Origin: Amycolatopsis sp. FDAARGOS 1241
GTDB lineage: Bacteria; Actinomycetota; Actinomycetes; Mycobacteriales; Pseudonocardiaceae
Reading direction: 5' to 3'
Assembly (NCBI RefSeq): GCF_016889705.1
Contig: NZ_CP069526.1
Location: forward strand, 8,150,001-8,214,000
Length of the DNA stretch: 64,000 nt
Part shown: positions 9,067 through 19,486 of the stretch, in pieces
Position numbering within the stretch: position 1 is the first letter of the stretch
How the letters are laid out: the number at the start of each line of letters is the position of its first letter
Notes under the pieces: generated by a model
What the model saw: only the letters and a program-made list of their open reading frames with translations
Told to the model about the DNA's origin: nothing
The model's database searches: none
Translations under genes and position numbers: made by a program

Positions 9067-9070
<4 letters not shown>
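7718..9070 (-). CDS. atypical cytochrome P450
   Basis: Heme-thiolate protein, 450 aa from ATG 9070, chosen because it overlaps the upstream stop by four bases. The heme loop FLPFGVTQNRACPARG carries ligand Cys351, and the K-helix ExxR is E266-R269. The I-helix, normally AGxET or AGxDT, reads QGTFFNTAVVQ (about 218-228), so the conserved acid-alcohol pair is replaced by Phe-Asn. The N-terminus has an Ala/Leu-rich stretch (about 4-17). A C-terminal extension of ~60 residues follows the usual end of the fold. Loss of the acid-alcohol pair is seen in P450s that do not activate O2 conventionally, such as peroxygenases, isomerases and dehydratases. Substrate unknown. Confidence 0.88.
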
Positions 9071-10092
<1,022 letters not shown>

Positions 10093-10094
10093 GG

Positions 10095-11651
10095 TCAGGC
10101 CAGCTGCCGGCTGACGAACTCCGTGAGCGCCTCCACGTGCACGGGCCGGTTCCACTCGTTCTCGAGGTTCTCCGTCACGTGGTGCGTGGCGACGAGCTCA
10201 CCGCGCCGGTAGTGCCGGACGATCGGGTGCAGGTAGTGGCCCTCGCCGCTGTCGTTGGCGACGTCCTGGCTCGCGCGCTTCACCGTGAAGTCGAAGGGGT
10301 CGACCTTGTCGTGGTCCGGCCCGTAGTCGAGGGTGATCAGGAACGCGTGCTCGGCCTCGCTGAGCGGGGTGTCGGCGAAGCGGTCCACCGGCACCTCTTC
10401 GAGGTAGCGCGCCTGGTCACCGTCGACGGTCAGCACGTCGGCGAGGAACCCGAACTGCTGGAACAGCCCGGACGTCCGGTTGATCCGCCGGAGCACGGCG
10501 TCGACGAGGTCGGCGGTCTCGGCCTTCAGCACGGTCTGCGGCCACTCACGGTCGTGGTAGCGCTCGTCGAGCACCTTCGACAGGGCGCGCACGCCGTAGC
10601 GGAAGCCGTGGATGAACGCGCTGGTGGCCTTCTTGAAGTCGCGTGCCTGCGTGATGGTGCCGGCGAAGTAGAGATCGGGCACGTTCACCGACTCCCACGA
10701 CGACGTCTGCGCCGGGAAGCGGCCGTTGATCGTGAGCTCCGGCCGGCAGTCCTCGTCGAACAGTGACGCGTCGAAGCGGAAACCGGTGGCGGCGACCACG
10801 TAGTCGTAGCGCAGTTCCTTCACGATTTCGTCGGCGCGGGCGAAGGCGAACTTCACGTGGTAGCCGTCTTCGTCCTTGCGGATCTCGCGCACGTCGCCGT
10901 CGAGGATCGCGTGCTGCAGCTTGAGCTGGTACATGTCGAGCACACCCGCGTTGTACGCGCGCAGGTGACCGACGAAGTGCGTGCGCCAGGCCAGCTTCAC
11001 CGGCCGCGGGCCCGCGACGTGCAGCACAGCGGCGTACGCGTTGACACTGTCGGCCGTCTCGAACGCCGAGTTGCCCTTGCCCAGCACGAGCACGCGCTTG
11101 TTGGTGAACCGCGCCGGGTCGGTGTCGAAGTCGGCGTACTGCTCGACCAGCTCCATGCCGGGAACGTCGGGGATGTACGGCTTGCTCACGCCCGTCGCCA
11201 TCACGAGCCGCCGCGTGGTGAAGGTGTTCCCGTGGCTGTCCGTGGCGGTGAAGAGAGCGCTTTTCGGATCACGGCTGATCCGCGTCACCCGGGTGCCGTA
11301 GCGGATGGCGACACCGTGCTTCGCCGCGTAGTCGGCGGTGTAGCGCAGGAACGCGTCAGCGGGCGGGAACAGCTCCGCGCTGTAGTCGGTGAACAACACG
11401 GGATCGGGGCCGTCGTCGAGCAGGGAGTTCCAGTCGACGCGCAGGTTCAGCTCCGGGTCGGTCCAGCCCGTGTGCTTCTTGTTGACCGAGATCAGCGTGC
11501 GGTGGCGCGGGAACCGTGTGAAGAACGTGGCCGGCACGCTGCCGGCTTCCAGTACGAGGTAGCGGTGACCCGCCTGTTCGAGCTGCCGGCCGAGCTGCAG
11601 GCCCGCGGGCCCCGCACCGACCACCAGATAGTCCAGAACGTCGTCAACCAC
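10095..11651 (-). CDS. FAD-dependent monooxygenase-like oxidoreductase
   Basis: Flavoprotein of the FMO/BVMO-like class, 518 aa, with two dinucleotide-binding folds: GAGPAGLQLGRQLEQAG (FAD, residues 12-28) and LVLGKGNSAFETAD (NADPH, near residue 190). VVAATGFRFD and NVPDLYFAGTITQ are the usual FAD-contact strands. The extended C-terminus and the HRTLISVNKKHTGW segment recall the FOXRED2-like branch more than classic FMOs. GTG 11651 is preceded by GGAGG at a good distance. It opens the operon that continues into the hydroxyacid oxidase, P450 and antiporter genes. Substrate unknown. Confidence 0.85.
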   Translation of the reverse strand: MVDDVLDYLVVGAGPAGLQLGRQLEQAGHRYLVLEAGSVPATFFTRFPRHRTLISVNKKHTGWTDPELNLRVDWNSLLDDGPDPVLFTDYSAELFPPADAFLRYTADYAAKHGVAIRYGTRVTRISRDPKSALFTATDSHGNTFTTRRLVMATGVSKPYIPDVPGMELVEQYADFDTDPARFTNKRVLVLGKGNSAFETADSVNAYAAVLHVAGPRPVKLAWRTHFVGHLRAYNAGVLDMYQLKLQHAILDGDVREIRKDEDGYHVKFAFARADEIVKELRYDYVVAATGFRFDASLFDEDCRPELTINGRFPAQTSSWESVNVPDLYFAGTITQARDFKKATSAFIHGFRYGVRALSKVLDERYHDREWPQTVLKAETADLVDAVLRRINRTSGLFQQFGFLADVLTVDGDQARYLEEVPVDRFADTPLSEAEHAFLITLDYGPDHDKVDPFDFTVKRASQDVANDSGEGHYLHPIVRHYRRGELVATHHVTENLENEWNRPVHVEALTEFVSRQLA

Positions 11652-11760
11652 ACCGGCCTCCAGGCTCGATCGTCTTCGTCCGACGGCCGACAGCCTGATC
11701 CGGAGATCTCAGAAAAGCTTCAGAGCGTCCCGATCAGTGAAATCGGGGGGTGACCCGGCG

Positions 11761-11793
11761 ACGGCCCCCCGCGGCAGAGCCGCGAGGGGCCGT
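11761..11793 (-). terminator. terminator of the MerR-AKR operon
   Basis: A 15-bp stem with one mismatch (11761-11775 with 11779-11793, loop AGA) lies just past the stop of the first aldo/keto reductase and separates that operon from the FAD oxidoreductase operon. The 110 bases between it and GTG 11651 must hold the promoter of the latter; I see no clear -35/-10. Confidence 0.7.
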
Positions 11794-11805
11794 CGGTCGC
11801 ACGCG

Positions 11806-12807
<1,002 letters not shown>

Positions 12808-12818
12808 GAGCTCCCCCG

Positions 12819-13799
12819 TCACTTGCCGGCCGCGCGGGCGAGCCGCTCGGGGTAGCGCGCCCCAGCGACAGCGTCCTTCGGCGAGGCCGCTTCGATCGCG
12901 GCGATGTCCTCTTCGGACAGTTCGAGCTGCGCGGCCGCGAGGTTCTCCTCGAGGTACTTGCGCCGCTTCGTCCCCGGGATCGGCACGACGTCCGCGCCCT
13001 TGGCCTGCACCCACGCGAGGGCCAGCTGCCCGGCGGTCACGCCCTTCGTTTCGGCGAGCGCTCGCAGCGCGTCGACGATCGCCAGGTTGCGCTCGAAGTT
13101 CCCCTCCTCGAACCGCGGCATCCCGCGGCGCAGGTCGTCCTCGGGCAGGTCCTTCACCGACGTCACCGAGCCCGTGAGCAGGCCACGGCCGAGCGGCGAG
13201 AACGGCACCAGGCCGATGCCGAGCTCCCGGCAGGTGCCGAGAACCTCGTCCTCGATGCCGCGCGTCCACAGCGACCACTCGCTCTGCAGCGCCGTCACCG
13301 GGTGCACGGCGTGGGCGCGGCGGATGGTCTCGGCGCTCGCCTCCGAAATCCCGGCGTACCGGATCTTCCCGGCCTGCACGAGCTCGGCCAGCGCGCCCCA
13401 CGTCTCCTCGACGGGGACGTTCGGGTCCACGCGGTGCTGGTAGTAGAGGTCGATGTGGTCCACGCCGAGCCGGTGCAGCGACTCGTCGCAGCACTGCTTC
13501 ACGTACGCCGCGTCGCCGCGCGCGCCCATGCCCTCATCAGTCCACACGATGCCGAACTTCGTGGCCAGCACGACCTGGTCGCGGCGGTCGGCGATCGCGC
13601 GGCCGACCAGCTTCTCGTTCTCCCCCGATCCGTACACGTTGGCCGTGTCGAGCAGGGTCACCCCCAGCTCCAGCGCCCGGTGGATGGTCGCGACGGACTC
13701 GTTGTCGTCGTCGCGCACCCCGTAGGCCTGGCTCATCCCCATGCAGCCGAGCCCCTGGGCACCGACTGCCAGTTCACCGAGTTTCCTCGTACCGATCAC
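12819..13799 (-). CDS. aldo/keto reductase (copy B)
   Basis: Second NADPH-dependent aldo/keto reductase, 326 aa. The tetrad residues are visible in [30 protein letters not shown] and [12 protein letters not shown]; the NADP loop is [19 protein letters not shown]. It starts at GTG 13799, overlapping the merR-type gene stop by four bases, so regulator and enzyme are translated together. Likely roles are detoxification of reactive carbonyls or quinone-like compounds; the physiological substrate is not evident. Confidence 0.92.
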   Translation of the reverse strand: MIGTRKLGELAVGAQGLGCMGMSQAYGVRDDDNESVATIHRALELGVTLLDTANVYGSGENEKLVGRAIADRRDQVVLATKFGIVWTDEGMGARGDAAYVKQCCDESLHRLGVDHIDLYYQHRVDPNVPVEETWGALAELVQAGKIRYAGISEASAETIRRAHAVHPVTALQSEWSLWTRGIEDEVLGTCRELGIGLVPFSPLGRGLLTGSVTSVKDLPEDDLRRGMPRFEEGNFERNLAIVDALRALAETKGVTAGQLALAWVQAKGADVVPIPGTKRRKYLEENLAAAQLELSEEDIAAIEAASPKDAVAGARYPERLARAAGK

Positions 13800-14197
13800 G
13801 CGGAGATCTCCTCCATGGCGGGCGCGTGGCCGTGCAGCTTGCGCTCCACCTGGTCGTAGTTGTCGATCTTGTAGTCGAGCACGTCGAGGCAGGCCTGCAA
13901 CTCGGTGATCCGGTCGGCCACCGACTGCCGCTGCTCGACGAGGATCGCCTTGCGGCGCCCGGCGCTCGCGACGCCGTGGCGGCGCAGGGCGGCGTACTCC
14001 CGCATGCTCTTGATGGGCATGCCGGTGAGCCGCAGCTTGGTGAGGAACCCGAGCCAGGTGAGGTCGTCGTCGGAGTACGCGCGCCGTCCCGCCGCGTCAC
14101 GGGCCGGCGGTTCGAGCAGCTTGATCCGCTCGTAGTACCGAAGGGTGTCGATCGACAGGCCGCTACGTCGTGCGGCTTCCGCTATCGAGTAGCTCAT
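13796..14197 (-). CDS. MerR-family transcriptional regulator
   Basis: MerR-type activator/repressor, 133 aa. The N-terminal winged helix [29 protein letters not shown] is canonical and is followed by a long coiled-coil dimerisation helix (about 80-120). No conserved metal-binding cysteines are present, so an organic ligand or redox-stress signal is more likely than a metal. It is the first gene of the operon with two aldo/keto reductases, and the promoter upstream has a perfect MerR-type operator, so it very probably controls itself and them. Confidence 0.93.
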   Translation of the reverse strand: MSYSIAEAARRSGLSIDTLRYYERIKLLEPPARDAAGRRAYSDDDLTWLGFLTKLRLTGMPIKSMREYAALRRHGVASAGRRKAILVEQRQSVADRITELQACLDVLDYKIDNYDQVERKLHGHAPAMEEISA

Positions 14198-14204
14198 GCG
14201 GTCG

Positions 14205-14235
14205 ACAGTACGACCTGGAGTGCGCTCCAGGTCAA
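14205..14235 (-). promoter_or_regulatory. MerR-type promoter with 19-bp spacer and operator
   Basis: On the minus strand TTGACC (14235-14230) and TACTGT (14210-14205) are separated by 19 bp. The spacer region holds a perfect inverted repeat GACCTGGAG-CGCA-CTCCAGGTC (14212-14233). An overlong 19-bp spacer with the dyad between -35 and -10 is the established hallmark of promoters that MerR proteins activate by DNA untwisting. The start codon is 7 bases past the -10 box, so the transcript is almost leaderless. Confidence 0.88.
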
Positions 14236-14288
14236 ATCCCGACCGGCCCGGGTGACGAGCCCGAATCGCACTGGTCAGCCAGTGGGCC

Positions 14289-14915
14289 TCATCCGGTCAG
14301 CGCAGCGGAGATCCGAGCCAGCTCCTCGACGGCGTCGGCGAGCGGCGCCCGGTCCGGGGTGGCACACCAGTCCTGCAGAAGGCCGTTGACCGCGCCGAGG
14401 TACGCGCTCGCGGCCAGCCGGTAGTCGCGGTCGGGCACCTCGCCTGCCGCGGCGCCGGCCCGCATGAGCTCGCGGATCAACCCGGCCCACCGCGCACGCG
14501 TGGCCATGCGGTGCTCCTCGACACCCGCGTTGACCCCGACGATCTCCACGTACGCGACCTTCGCGCGACGCAGGTCCGTCGCCGTGCTGAGCGCGTACGC
14601 CGTGAGCGCGGCCTTGATCCGTTCCGCGAGCGGTTGCCCGGCCGAGTTTTTCACCGCCTCGGCCACGGCGGCCTGTGCTTCGGCGTTCACCTGGTCGTAG
14701 ACGGCGATCAGCAGCGCCTCCCGTCCGGCGAACTCCTCGTAGTACTGCCGGGTGGACAGGTTCGCCGCCCGGCAGATCTGCCCGACGGTCGAGGCCGCGT
14801 ACCCGGCTGTGCCGAACAGCTCCAGCCCCGCCGTCATCAGGCGCTCGCGCCGCTCGGCTCGACGGTCGGCGGCGCTGCGGCCGCCGTAGCGGCCCCGCGG
14901 TCCGGGCTGGGTCAC
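14289..14915 (-). CDS. TetR-family transcriptional regulator
   Basis: TetR-type repressor, 208 aa. The N-terminal helix-turn-helix is GYAASTVGQICRAANLSTRQ followed by YYEEFAGREALLIAVYDQV; the all-helical C-terminal ligand domain covers about residues 85-205. A short basic leader (RGRYGGRSAADRRAERR) precedes the DNA-binding domain. It faces away from the lipase relic and is not in an operon; its target could be its own promoter or a gene lost during decay of the neighbouring lipase locus. Ligand unknown. Confidence 0.9.
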   Translation of the reverse strand: MTQPGPRGRYGGRSAADRRAERRERLMTAGLELFGTAGYAASTVGQICRAANLSTRQYYEEFAGREALLIAVYDQVNAEAQAAVAEAVKNSAGQPLAERIKAALTAYALSTATDLRRAKVAYVEIVGVNAGVEEHRMATRARWAGLIRELMRAGAAAGEVPDRDYRLAASAYLGAVNGLLQDWCATPDRAPLADAVEELARISAALTG

Positions 14916-14944
14916 GGCATCACCCTATTCGCCCTATTCGCCCG

Positions 14945-15335
14945 TGCGCCGCGAAATCGCGTTGTCGCTGCCGAACCCCTCGACGGCCTCGCCGACCTGG
15001 CCAAGGCGTTCCCCGCGGCGAAGCGCTGGTGGGGAGCCGCGTGCGCGGCGTGCGCGGACCAGGTCGCCGGGTCTTCGGTGGTGCGGGCCGTGAACGACGG
15101 GCCGATCGCGCAGCCCGGCGTCGCGTACCCGGTGATCGAAACCCGCATCGAATGGGTGGTGACGCCGGCCGGTTCGGCCGCGTTCATCGACGAGCATGGC
15201 GTGAACAACCTGTGGGTGCAGGACACGTGCCCGTTCGACTTCACCGGCCACGGCAGCCTGAGCTACTCGAAAACCGTCTACGGACTCACGCTCGACGCGC
15301 TCGACCCGGCCCACGCGCGGCAGGTCCACTGCTGA
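14945..15335 (+). pseudogene. 3' remnant of a secreted lipase gene
   Basis: The frame ending at 15335 encodes only the C-terminal part of an actinobacterial secreted alpha/beta lipase of the EstA type. It shows PVIETRIEWVVTP (normally TRYDEVVTP, so the catalytic Asp is changed to Glu), WVQDTCPFDFTGH with the catalytic His, and LDALDPAHARQVHC at the end. The nucleophile region, signal peptide and start codon are missing, and the frame upstream runs into the regulator gene on the other strand. It is therefore a 5'-truncated relic. Family assignment rests on remembered motif similarity. Confidence 0.65.
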
Positions 15336-15349
15336 GCAGGGTCGCGATA

Positions 15350-15369
15350 CGTAACACCGTTGCGTTACG
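15350..15369. promoter_or_regulatory. candidate TetR operator
   Basis: CGTAAC and GTTACG form a 6-bp inverted repeat separated by eight bases, ending eight bases before the ATG of the TetR gene. This spacing fits autorepression. Confidence 0.55.
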
Positions 15370-15377
15370 CTGAGCGC

Positions 15378-15986
15378 ATGCCCCGTCCCCGAACGCACGA
15401 CGAAGCCCTCCGGCTGAAGCTGCTGGACCGGGCCGGCGAGCTGATCTCCGCCGACGGCCCGAAGGCCCTGTCCCTGCGCAAACTCGCGACCGACGTCGGC
15501 ACGTCCACCACGGCCGTGTACTCCCTGTTCGGCAGCAAGCCGGACCTGGTCAACGCGCTGTACGTGGAGGGCTTCCGGCGCTTCGGCGAGCGGCTTCGGG
15601 CCGTGGAGCGCACCGGTGACGCCGTGGCGGACCTCGTCCGTCTCGGCGTCGCCTACCGCGAAAGCGCCCAGGCCGATCCGCACCTGTACGCGATCATGTT
15701 CACGAGATCCGTGCCCGGCTTCGAACCCAACGCCGAAGCCGACCGCATCGCCCGCACCACGCTCGAACCGCTCGAAGAGGTCATCCGCGAAGGGATCTCC
15801 TCGGGTCAGTTCGCCGACGTCGAACCCGCGGTGATCGTCGTCAGCTCGTGGGGGCTCGTGCACGGGCTCGTCTCCCTCGAGCTGTCGGGGAACCTCCCGC
15901 CGGAGTTCAGCGTGAGCGGTGCGTACGAGCAGGCGTTGCGCGCCAACGCATCCGGGTGGCTCACTTCAGCGGCACGTAACCGTTGA
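15378..15986 (+). CDS. TetR-family transcriptional regulator
   Basis: TetR-type regulator, 202 aa from ATG 15378. The helix-turn-helix is ALSLRKLATDVGTSTTAVYS with LFGSKPDLVNALYVEGF following; the C-terminal domain contains AVIVVSSWGLVHGLVSLEL, resembling the WHG/TetR_C_33-type ligand domain. A palindrome directly upstream suggests autoregulation. Its 3' end overlaps the convergent membrane-protein gene by 26 bases, so the two transcripts interfere at their ends. Confidence 0.9.
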   Translation: MPRPRTHDEALRLKLLDRAGELISADGPKALSLRKLATDVGTSTTAVYSLFGSKPDLVNALYVEGFRRFGERLRAVERTGDAVADLVRLGVAYRESAQADPHLYAIMFTRSVPGFEPNAEADRIARTTLEPLEEVIREGISSGQFADVEPAVIVVSSWGLVHGLVSLELSGNLPPEFSVSGAYEQALRANASGWLTSAARNR

Positions 15987-17124
15987 ACAGGGAAACCCCC
16001 TCCCCGGTGTCGACGTCCACCCAGACCGTGCCGTCAGCGGGGTCGTCGACCTCGTCACCGGGCTGAAGCCAGCGCGCGAAGGTGCCCGCGACCACCGGGA
16101 CGTCGACCGGACGGGATTTGCCGAAGTTCGAGATCATCTTCGCCGCGGACGAGGGCACGAGCCCGACGAACGGCACCTTGCCCCCGACGGCGGGCACCGA
16201 AAGCCGCCGCACGGGGATCGACTGACCGATGAAGGCGTCCCGCACCAGCTTGTAGGTGCCGGCCTCCTTCGTGCAGGCGAGCAGGTGCCCTGGCGCACGG
16301 CCGAGGGCCACGGAGTTCTCGCCGTCTTCGAGCAGGGCGCCCGGCTCGTACGCGGCTTGGTCGGCGGGTGCGTCGGGGACCCGGCCCAGGCAGTCGCCGA
16401 GCGCCCGGCCCGCCTTCGACGAGCGGTCGGCCGCGCGGTCGACCACGGTGAACAGCGGAGGCGGCGCCGGCGGCAGCGCCGCCCGCGGGTAGAGGCGCGT
16501 CTCCTGGCCGGGTTTCGCGCGGCCGATCCAGAGACCCGTGCCGTCGGTGCCGGTGAAGGCGGCGAACTGGCCGGTGCGGTGGTCGGCCCCGGTCACGACC
16601 ACCCCCAGACCGTCCGGTTCGGACAGTTCCACCTGCTGCCACGCCGGATCGGTCACACCGGCGACCAGCCCGCTCGCGGTCGTCAGCAGCACGCCCGCGG
16701 CCTGGCCCGGCGGGCGCGCGGGCACCGCGGCCGGATCCGACATCGTCACCGTGCTGGGGGTGACTTCGCAGAACGCCGGCTTGTCGTCGGCGGTGAACGC
16801 GACCACGACGTCGTCGCCCTGGGCGTGGACCGAGGCGACGACCCACCGCGTGCGGTCGGGCAACCCGGTGACGTGCTCCTGCTGAGCGGCGGCCCAGCAA
16901 CGGTCGAGGTTCCGGTTCGCCGAGCCGGCCGGCGCTTGCACCGGTCCGGGCACCACCTGCGTCACGGCCACGACCCCGCCGGCCAGCGCGACGACCGTCG
17001 CCGCGACCGCCCACCCGGATTTCCTGCTCTTCGCGTCGGCGCGGGTTCCTTCGGCAACGCGCACGCGGATGCGGTCACGCACCTCGGGCGGCAGCTCGCG
17101 CCTCGGCGGGAGGTTGTCGATCAC
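15961..17124 (-). CDS. single-pass membrane protein linked to an ECF sigma factor
   Basis: Protein of 387 aa with a short basic cytoplasmic N-terminus (about 1-38), one transmembrane segment (SGWAVAATVVALAGGVVAVTQ region, about 38-58) and a large extracytoplasmic domain with scattered Cys (RCWAA, AFCEV, LGDCLGR, LLACTKE). Its start overlaps the sigma factor stop by four bases. The position and topology are those of an anti-sigma factor, but no HxxxCxxC zinc-binding anti-sigma domain is visible, so it may be a different kind of sigma partner or a sensor. Function inferred only from context. Confidence 0.7.
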   Translation of the reverse strand: MIDNLPPRRELPPEVRDRIRVRVAEGTRADAKSRKSGWAVAATVVALAGGVVAVTQVVPGPVQAPAGSANRNLDRCWAAAQQEHVTGLPDRTRWVVASVHAQGDDVVVAFTADDKPAFCEVTPSTVTMSDPAAVPARPPGQAAGVLLTTASGLVAGVTDPAWQQVELSEPDGLGVVVTGADHRTGQFAAFTGTDGTGLWIGRAKPGQETRLYPRAALPPAPPPLFTVVDRAADRSSKAGRALGDCLGRVPDAPADQAAYEPGALLEDGENSVALGRAPGHLLACTKEAGTYKLVRDAFIGQSIPVRRLSVPAVGGKVPFVGLVPSSAAKMISNFGKSRPVDVPVVAGTFARWLQPGDEVDDPADGTVWVDVDTGEGVSLFNGYVPLK

Positions 17125-17696
17125 TGGTCCTCCAGTGGCTTCTCGTCGAGAAGGGCGCGCAGGTGCGCCCGCGCCCGCGACAGGTGCGAGCGGACGGTGA
17201 CCTCCGCGACTTCCAGCAGCGCGGCCGCGTCGGCGACAAGCAGGTCACCGAGCAGGCACAGCTCCACGACCTGCCGCTGCGCTCTCGGCAACCCGCGCAC
17301 GGCCTCCAGTACTGCCCTCAGCCGCGCCTGTCCGTCCACTTGCTCGGCGACGGCCTCCGCGTGATCGGGAACGGGCGCGGCCCCGGGGATCCGGGTCAGC
17401 AGCCGCAGCCGCCGGCGCGCACCCCGGTGCTCCGTCCGCGCGAGGTTCCCCGCCACGGTGTACAGCCACGGCAACGCGCTGTCCCTGACCAACTTCACCT
17501 CCGCGCGTTTGCGCCACGCGATCAGGAACGTGTTCGACGCCAGGTCCTCGGCGGCCGCCCACGACCCCGTCAGCCGGTACGCGTGGTTCCACACCGCCTG
17601 CACGTGGCGCTCGAACAGCTCGCCGAAGGCCCGCTCGTCCCCGCCCGCCGAGCGGACGAAGAGATCCGCGTCCACGGACACCCCCTGGATGGTCAC
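17121..17696 (-). CDS. ECF-type RNA polymerase sigma factor
   Basis: Extracytoplasmic-function sigma factor, 191 aa. Region 2 is FGELFERHVQAVWNHAYRLTG with SWAAAEDLASNTFLIAWRKR. Region 4 is LRAVLEAVRGLPRAQRQVVELCLLGDL with the helix-turn-helix VADAAALLEVAEVTVRSHLSRARAHLR. It is the first gene of an operon with a membrane partner, the standard arrangement for envelope-signal response. GTG 17696 is the longest start; GTGs five and seven codons in are alternatives. Two copies of ACACTTCCC lie just upstream and may be regulatory. Confidence 0.93.
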   Translation of the reverse strand: MTIQGVSVDADLFVRSAGGDERAFGELFERHVQAVWNHAYRLTGSWAAAEDLASNTFLIAWRKRAEVKLVRDSALPWLYTVAGNLARTEHRGARRRLRLLTRIPGAAPVPDHAEAVAEQVDGQARLRAVLEAVRGLPRAQRQVVELCLLGDLLVADAAALLEVAEVTVRSHLSRARAHLRALLDEKPLEDQ

Positions 17697-17942
17697 ACCG
17701 GGAAGTGTCCGGCCGGAGGGGAAGTGTTGTGACCGGGTTGCCGAAATTTCCGCTGCTCTGGCGAAAAACCAGTGGAGCGGCGCCGCCGGGCGCGATTACC
17801 GTGTCGCCGAACCGAGCCGGCTGGACGAGGACGTGCCGTTGTACACCCTGTGAGACCTCCCGAGCGCTGATCTGTCACGCGTCGCGCCTGTGCGCCGCGT
17901 TCCTCCTTGCTGCGGACTTCTCACTGAAACCGGCGTACATCC

Positions 17943-18491
17943 ATGCTCACAACCCGGGTGGTCATGCCCACCTGCCTGCCGCTCGTTCGCCGCCATTGCC
18001 ACGCGTGCGCGTGCGAGCGCTTCCGGGCGAGCGGCAATTTTCACGTCAACGCCAACCACAAGCTCCTCGGCGCCTGGCTCGTCGTGCGCTGCACCGCGTG
18101 CGGGGACACGGCGAAGCTCACCGTCCTGGAGCGGACGAACATTCGCTCGATCCGGCCCGAGCTGCTCGACCGGCTTCATGACAACGACCTCGGCCTGACC
18201 GCCGAACTGCTCCAGGATCCGGTCCTGCAGCACGGCAATCGCATCGCCCTCGACTGGGACGACGCCTGGCGCCTCGACACCGGCGGCTCGGCTCACCTGG
18301 ACCGCGAGGTGATCGACGTGGCGGTGCGCTTTGCGGCCCGGATCCCGGTGAGACCGGTGCGGCTGATCGCCGAAGGGTGCGTTCTTGCGCGGGCCGAGGT
18401 CGCGAGGCTGCTCTCGGACGGGAAGCTCGTTTCGGCGGTCCGGCTGAGCGGCAAGCGCTCCGGCGACTTCGCCTTCACGCTCAAGCGCTGA
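17943..18491 (+). CDS. DUF1062 family protein
   Basis: Cytoplasmic protein of unknown function, 182 aa. It matches the DUF1062 pattern as I remember it: LPLVRRHCHACACERFRASG at the start, FHVNANHKLLGAWLVVRC, then CTACGDTAKLTVLER. Two Cys pairs (HCHAC and RCTAC) look like a zinc-binding knuckle. The C-terminal third has a small basic module, ARLLSDGKLVSAVRLSGK, suggestive of nucleic-acid or ribosome contact. ATG 17943 gives the N-terminus typical of the family. Monocistronic; it ends at a terminator shared with the uracil phosphoribosyltransferase gene. Confidence 0.78.
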   Translation: MLTTRVVMPTCLPLVRRHCHACACERFRASGNFHVNANHKLLGAWLVVRCTACGDTAKLTVLERTNIRSIRPELLDRLHDNDLGLTAELLQDPVLQHGNRIALDWDDAWRLDTGGSAHLDREVIDVAVRFAARIPVRPVRLIAEGCVLARAEVARLLSDGKLVSAVRLSGKRSGDFAFTLKR

Positions 18492-18506
18492 GCCCTGCCG
18501 GGACTG

Positions 18507-18539
18507 GGGCCTGTCCGGCGTGTTCGGCCGGACAGGCCC
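18507..18539. terminator. bidirectional terminator
   Basis: A perfect 13-bp stem (18507-18519 with 18527-18539, 7-base loop) lies between the convergent DUF1062 and upp genes and touches the upp stop codon. Confidence 0.8.
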
Positions 18540-19162
18540 TACACCGCGCCGTACTGGCGGTCGCCGGCATCGCCGAGGCCGGGGACGATGAAGCCGGAAT
18601 CGTTGAGGCGCTCGTCGATGCTGGCGGTGACCACGCGGACCGGCAGGCCGGTCTGCTCCAAGTGCTTCAGACCTTCCGGCGCGGCCAGCGCGCAGATGGC
18701 CGTGACGTCCGTGGCGCCGCGATCGGTGAGCAGCCGGATGGTGTACTCCATCGAGCCGCCGGTGGCGAGCATCGGGTCGAGCACCATCACGGGCCGGTCG
18801 GCGAGCGACTCCGGCAGCGATTCGAGGTACGGCGTCGGCTTGAGCGTCTCCTCGTCGCGCGCCAGGCCGACGAACCCCATCTGCGCGTCGGGAATCATCT
18901 TGTGCGCCTCGTCGGCCATGCCCAGCCCGGCGCGCAGCACGGGGACCAGCAGCGGCGGGTTGGTCAGCCGGTAGGCCTCCGTGCGGGCGACGGGCGTGTG
19001 GATCCGCTCGGTGCGCACCGGCACGTCGCGCGTGGCTTCGTACACGAGCATCACGGTCAGCTCGTGCAGCGCGGCCCGGAACGCCGCGCTGTCCGTCCGC
19101 GCGTCACGCATCGTGGAGAGGCGGGCCTTGGCCAGCGGGTGGTCGACGACGTGCACATCCAT
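18539..19162 (-). CDS. upp: uracil phosphoribosyltransferase
   Basis: Salvage enzyme converting uracil and PRPP to UMP; 207 aa from ATG 19162. Family features: [16 protein letters not shown] at the N-terminus, [20 protein letters not shown], the PRPP-binding loop [19 protein letters not shown] and the uracil-binding C-terminus [18 protein letters not shown] small conserved ORF lies five bases upstream on the same strand and is probably co-transcribed. It complements the nucleoside uptake and cleavage genes at 47.9-58.4 kb. Confidence 0.96.
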   Translation of the reverse strand: MDVHVVDHPLAKARLSTMRDARTDSAAFRAALHELTVMLVYEATRDVPVRTERIHTPVARTEAYRLTNPPLLVPVLRAGLGMADEAHKMIPDAQMGFVGLARDEETLKPTPYLESLPESLADRPVMVLDPMLATGGSMEYTIRLLTDRGATDVTAICALAAPEGLKHLEQTGLPVRVVTASIDERLNDSGFIVPGLGDAGDRQYGAV

Positions 19163-19167
19163 GCCGC

Positions 19168-19368
19168 CTAACTTAGCTGCCGCGCCCCGTCCGCGTCGCG
19201 GCTCATCTCGTAGTAGTTCACCGCCTCGAAGAAATGCCCCACCACGGGCGCGAGCTTGTCGAACGGCCACTCCGGCACATCCGCCGCCGTTGCATCATCC
19301 GGCGGCTCGATGCACACGATGATCCTCCAGTTGGCGTACGATCCACTGATCCGCCACGACTGGCGCAT
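19168..19368 (-). CDS. small conserved-looking protein upstream of upp
   Basis: Unrecognised 66-aa protein: [20 protein letters not shown], then an acidic middle and [20 protein letters not shown] chose ATG 19368 because GGAGGAGG lies six bases before it; the frame is open further upstream but without such a site. It reads toward upp with a 5-base gap and is divergent from the XRE regulator. No membrane segment or known domain is seen. Confidence 0.6.
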   Translation of the reverse strand: MRQSWRISGSYANWRIIVCIEPPDDATAADVPEWPFDKLAPVVGHFFEAVNYYEMSRDADGARQLS

Positions 19369-19486
19369 GGTTTTCCTCCTCCGCGAGAACACGAGCCCCA
19401 CGTTCCCGCCTTGCCGGAAGCGCATGCAACCTACCTTCAGGTGAGCGATCTTTCGTGCCACCCTGGCAAGAGGACAAAGTGTGCGC

